A DNA stretch of 64,000 nucleotides from Trypanosoma brucei gambiense DAL972. Lineage: Eukaryota; Euglenozoa; Kinetoplastea; Trypanosomatida; Trypanosomatidae. The stretch is from the NCBI RefSeq assembly GCF_000210295.1, contig NC_026744.1, forward strand, positions 4,354,617 to 4,418,616, in the 5' to 3' direction. The position numbers were made by a program, and so were the translations under genes. The stretch's first letter is position 1. Each line of letters starts with the position of its first letter. Positions 61,021 through 64,000 of this stretch are shown here, one piece after another. The notes under the pieces are model-generated. The model searched no databases and was not told where the DNA came from. It saw only the letters and a list, made by a program, of their open reading frames with translations.

Positions 61021-61606
61021 TACGGTTACTCGGTGACTCACTATTACAACAAAGCTCTTTTCTCCTCCTCCTTTTTTTTTTTTTTGATACTCGATTCCGC
61101 ACACACAAGCCCACACAGTTGAGTACTTGCAAGTGGTAGTGTAGCTTTTCCTTCCCCCCCTTTTTTCTTCGAAATAATAATAATAATAAACAAAAAGAAA
61201 CAAAGGTAGACGCATGAGTAATACACTTTTTGAAAGGATCCAATGCATCAAACGAGTTGTATACGTACAAATACACAGAGGGCACGAGTATCCGTGCATC
61301 CGTAAATATTCGTAGGAGTGAAACATATAAACCCCGGTACAAATGGATGTACATGGACACAAAACAACAGGTGATTGCACAGACTGCATGTTTTGTGTTT
61401 GTATCGCGTGCGCATGCTTACGTGTATATGTGTTTGGTGCTTGTGTTTGCGTATTTGTTTGTATATTTATTTCATATATGTATAAATTGGCATATATATA
61501 TATATATATATAAGCTTCGATGTGTCAACAGACACTAGTCACACATAGCCACACTCTTGTGCAGGAAACATAAAAATAAAATTATTCAAAAAAAAAAAAA
61601 CAACAC

Positions 61607-61732
61607 TCACCTCCAGCGTCGCTTAAAAGGCAACAGACGGTGAACTCTTCGCCTCAACCTTCTTCTTCGCTCCTTCTCTTCTTTTTTTTGTTTTTTGCTT
61701 ACCTTTCGTTTGCTTCCTGCTAGCGATGTCAT
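61607..61732 (-). CDS. Doubtful 41-residue basic peptide
   Basis: From the ATG at 61732 this would encode MTSLAGSKRKVSKKQKK... ending PFKRRWR, nearly half Arg and Lys. A pyrimidine tract on the minus strand lies about 80-130 nt upstream (61805-61860) with AGs between. It could be a small nuclear or ribosomal protein, or chance translation of purine-rich DNA. Confidence 0.2.
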   Translation of the reverse strand: MTSLAGSKRKVSKKQKKEEKERRRRLRRRVHRLLPFKRRWR

Positions 61733-62889
61733 TTCCTTCCTCTTCCCTTCAACACTCGTCCTCACCATACACAAACAAAATACAGGGACGCCGTCCCCCA
61801 CCATCCATGCCGTCCGAGGAAAAAAAAAAACATTAACAACAACAACAATAATAAAGAATGCAACACAAAACACGAACTCACACTCGTACATTAAATATAA
61901 TAATTATCATTTGTCCTCCCTTTCCCACATGGGCCAGCAGTATTTAAGCGAGGAGAACAACAACGTGCTAAAGGCAAAAATCTAATGCAACAATTACTCA
62001 TTGTTAACATCTTCACACAAACAAACACAGGGATGTATAAACTGCGTATACAAATATGAGTAAATGTAAACATATATTTATTCATACTTATGTTTGTGAG
62101 TTTGTGAATTTGCGACGTACATTTATGCTCATGCGTGGGATTCTAATGTGGTGGACGAAACAAAGATGTACGTTTCTTTTTTTTTTTCCTTCGTAAGTAT
62201 GTAATTGAGTGACAGAGCTTAATCAGCTCGGTTAGACCGTGTTTGAGGAAGTGAAGGCAAATATAAACAAAAACAGGAAAAGGAAAAGGAAGATAAACGA
62301 AAATGAAAATGAAAACACGAAACAGCAGAAAAAAAAAACTCGGTACATCTAACAACGAAAACAAAAAACAAAAAAACACCGGCTAATTTTCTCTTCTCTG
62401 TCCCTTCGTCACCGCCACCACCATCTCCCCCTTCTTTAATTAATTTATTTTTTTTTCTTCGCTCATGTTAGTTTCTTCTTCTTATGTTGCTGCAGTGCCG
62501 TAGCGCCATATTTCACCTTTTGTATTTTTGTGTTCATCGAACCTCATGGCATGAAATGCGGCGGCATGTTGCAACTCATAATTAATGAAAAAAAAACAAA
62601 AACAGCAGGGGATGAGAGGTTGAGGATGGGAAGAAAAGTAAATGAGAGAAAGAAAGAGGTGAGGCGGAGCTTTAAAAAAAGGCGTGAAATAAAAAAAAAA
62701 AGGAAAGCAAACAAACAAACAAACAAACACACGGAGCAGAAGGATGCAAAAGAAAGAATGAATGAATGAAAGAAAAAATAAAATTGAAAAACAAAAACAA
62801 AAACAAAAACCATCCGACAACTACTAACCTGTACAACTGTAAACGGCATATTGGGATTATTTCATTTACTTTGAGCGCATTCATACGTG

Positions 62890-62914
62890 TATATATATAT
62901 ATATATATATATAT
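62890..62914. repeat. (TA)n microsatellite
   Basis: Uninterrupted AT dinucleotides. Confidence 0.9.
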
Positions 62915-62944
62915 GTTGAGTTATTCACCTTTTCCTCTTCTCTC

Positions 62945-62967
62945 GTGTGTGTGTGTGTGTGTGTGTG
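62945..62967. repeat. (GT)n microsatellite
   Basis: Uninterrupted GT dinucleotides on the plus strand. Confidence 0.9.
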
Positions 62968-64000
62968 CATGAGTGCGGGTGGCATTCTTCTAAAAATAAA
63001 ACAGGTGAGACACGAGTAAACGAGCAAATGAAATATGTGGTGGTGGGGGAAAAATCTGTGGCATCGGTATCATAAAGGATGCGTCTAAGTGATCTAAGCA
63101 GATACCAAAGCAAACAAAAAATAAAGTTAAAAAAGAAAGAGAAGGAATGGACTGGACTGGACTGGGTGGTAAGAAAAAGAAAAAAGAAAAGAGAAGATGT
63201 ACTGAAACAAAGTCGAAAGAACAAATATATCCGACACAAATGTGTGAATTGCTTCTTCCCTCCCTTCCCTCCTTCCCCTTTTCTTTCTGTTTCATTTTCT
63301 TCTTCCATTCTAATATTACCTCTCCCTTTCACCACAACATAAATTTTTTTTAAAAGAAAGAAAGAAAAGGTGAAAAAAAAAGAAAGAGTAGCCGCACCGA
63401 AGCAACAACGCCCGTACAGAAATACAAACGCACACGCACGAACACAAGCCAAAAACAATTTTTTAAAAAAAGGCAGAAGAAGCTGGGAAAGTGAACAAAC
63501 ACACGTGGCACACACGAAAGCGACCACACGTGTACAAACAAAACAAAAACAAGAAAAAGAAAAAGAGGGGAACAAACACAAAACACTCAAAACACAAAAC
63601 ACAAAACACAAAACACTCAAAACAAACACACACGCGCATACGTGAAACAACCAAAGATGCGCAGATATCGTATAAATATACACAACAACATACGCAGCAA
63701 GTGGTTGCCTTTTTTTAAAAAAAATTAATTGGTGTTGTTGTTGCTGTTGTTTCTTCTTGACAGTTCTCACTATTTTCTTTCCTTTTGCTTTCTCTTGACA
63801 AAATTCATGCATCTAATGTAAAATAAAAACGTAAAGAAAAGTGAGGAAGGGTAAAACCAAGAAAAGGAAGGAAAGAAAGAAAGAAAAAGACTAAGTAAGT
63901 AAGTAAATAAGAATACGTAATCTGATTCTTTAAACTTACCGACTGCCTCTTTCCCCTTCCTTTTGTGTTTCCCTTTCCTCCTGTGTATCACTTCTTCTAT

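Larger units (their letters stand above)
61021..64000. other. Gene-poor right end, low-complexity DNA
   Basis: No convincing gene. A minus-strand T-rich tract at about 61175-61200 with an AG at 61168-61167 could serve the 118-residue gene. GT-rich sequence lies on the plus strand at 61379-61480, and CA-rich (minus-strand GT-rich) at 63570-63640. AT and TG microsatellites are present. Long frames on the minus strand at 62925-63812 are F/L/C-rich translations of pyrimidine runs. Confidence 0.6.

Noticed and set aside
62530..62550. Possible minus-strand tRNA B box (GGTTCGATGAA)
   Set aside because: The 3' part does not match and no A box lies at the right distance.
62925..63812. 295-codon minus-strand frame at the right end
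   Set aside because: Composition is F, L, C, V and Q from homopolymer and GT runs, with no domain or coding-like codon use.
1..64000. CRISPR arrays, insertion sequences, ingi/RIME-type retroelements
   Set aside because: No spaced direct repeats, transposase, reverse transcriptase or endonuclease frames were found by reading; only simple tandem repeats are present.

Overview
The window reads as nuclear DNA of a kinetoplastid, most likely an African-type Trypanosoma (species not resolved). About twenty intronless genes all lie on the minus strand, as in one polycistronic unit transcribed from right to left. They are separated by AT-rich, low-complexity DNA full of homopurine/homopyrimidine runs and (CA)n/(TA)n microsatellites. 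Many genes have a minus-strand pyrimidine tract and an AG just before the ATG, as expected for spliced-leader trans-splicing. No operators, ribosome binding sites, introns, tRNAs, CRISPR arrays or mobile elements were recognised. Two 100-N blocks (554-653 and 4936-5035) are assembly gaps; each damages a gene.

Layout, left to right (transcription runs the other way): a membrane protein whose C-terminus is lost in gap 1; a tail-anchored coiled-coil protein built on 63-bp repeats whose 5' end is lost in gap 2; a 5.8 kb gene-free stretch (5.04-10.86 kb); a CCCH zinc-finger protein with an apparent frameshift inside its second finger; a doubtful small membrane ORF; a nucleotide-sugar transporter; a probably mitochondrial DEAD-box helicase; a small acidic protein; a TTC7-like TPR protein; an RRM protein; an RNase PH-type exosome subunit; a triple C2HC zinc-finger protein; a small basic-tailed protein; an unrecognised 607-residue protein; a Nodulin-like/MFS transporter; a FAM161-like protein; a second multi-pass membrane protein; a 2135-residue DOP1 (Dopey) homologue; a MYND-finger protein; a TruD/PUS7 pseudouridine synthase; a CLC chloride channel/exchanger; a 963-residue helical-repeat protein; and a 118-residue single-pass membrane protein. 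From 61.0 to 64.0 kb no convincing gene was found.

The genes do not form one pathway, as is normal for a trypanosome array. Loose themes are RNA metabolism (CCCH protein, helicase, RRM protein, exosome subunit, PUS7, perhaps the helical-repeat protein), endomembrane traffic and transport (DOP1, TTC7-like, nucleotide-sugar transporter, CLC, MFS) and cytoskeleton/cilium (FAM161-like, possibly the C2HC protein). I found no clear new biological system. The most useful signals are sequence-integrity problems (two suspected frameshifts, a repeat gene collapsed at a gap), unusual mRNA leaders (minimal uORFs, near-zero 5' UTRs) and the gene desert.
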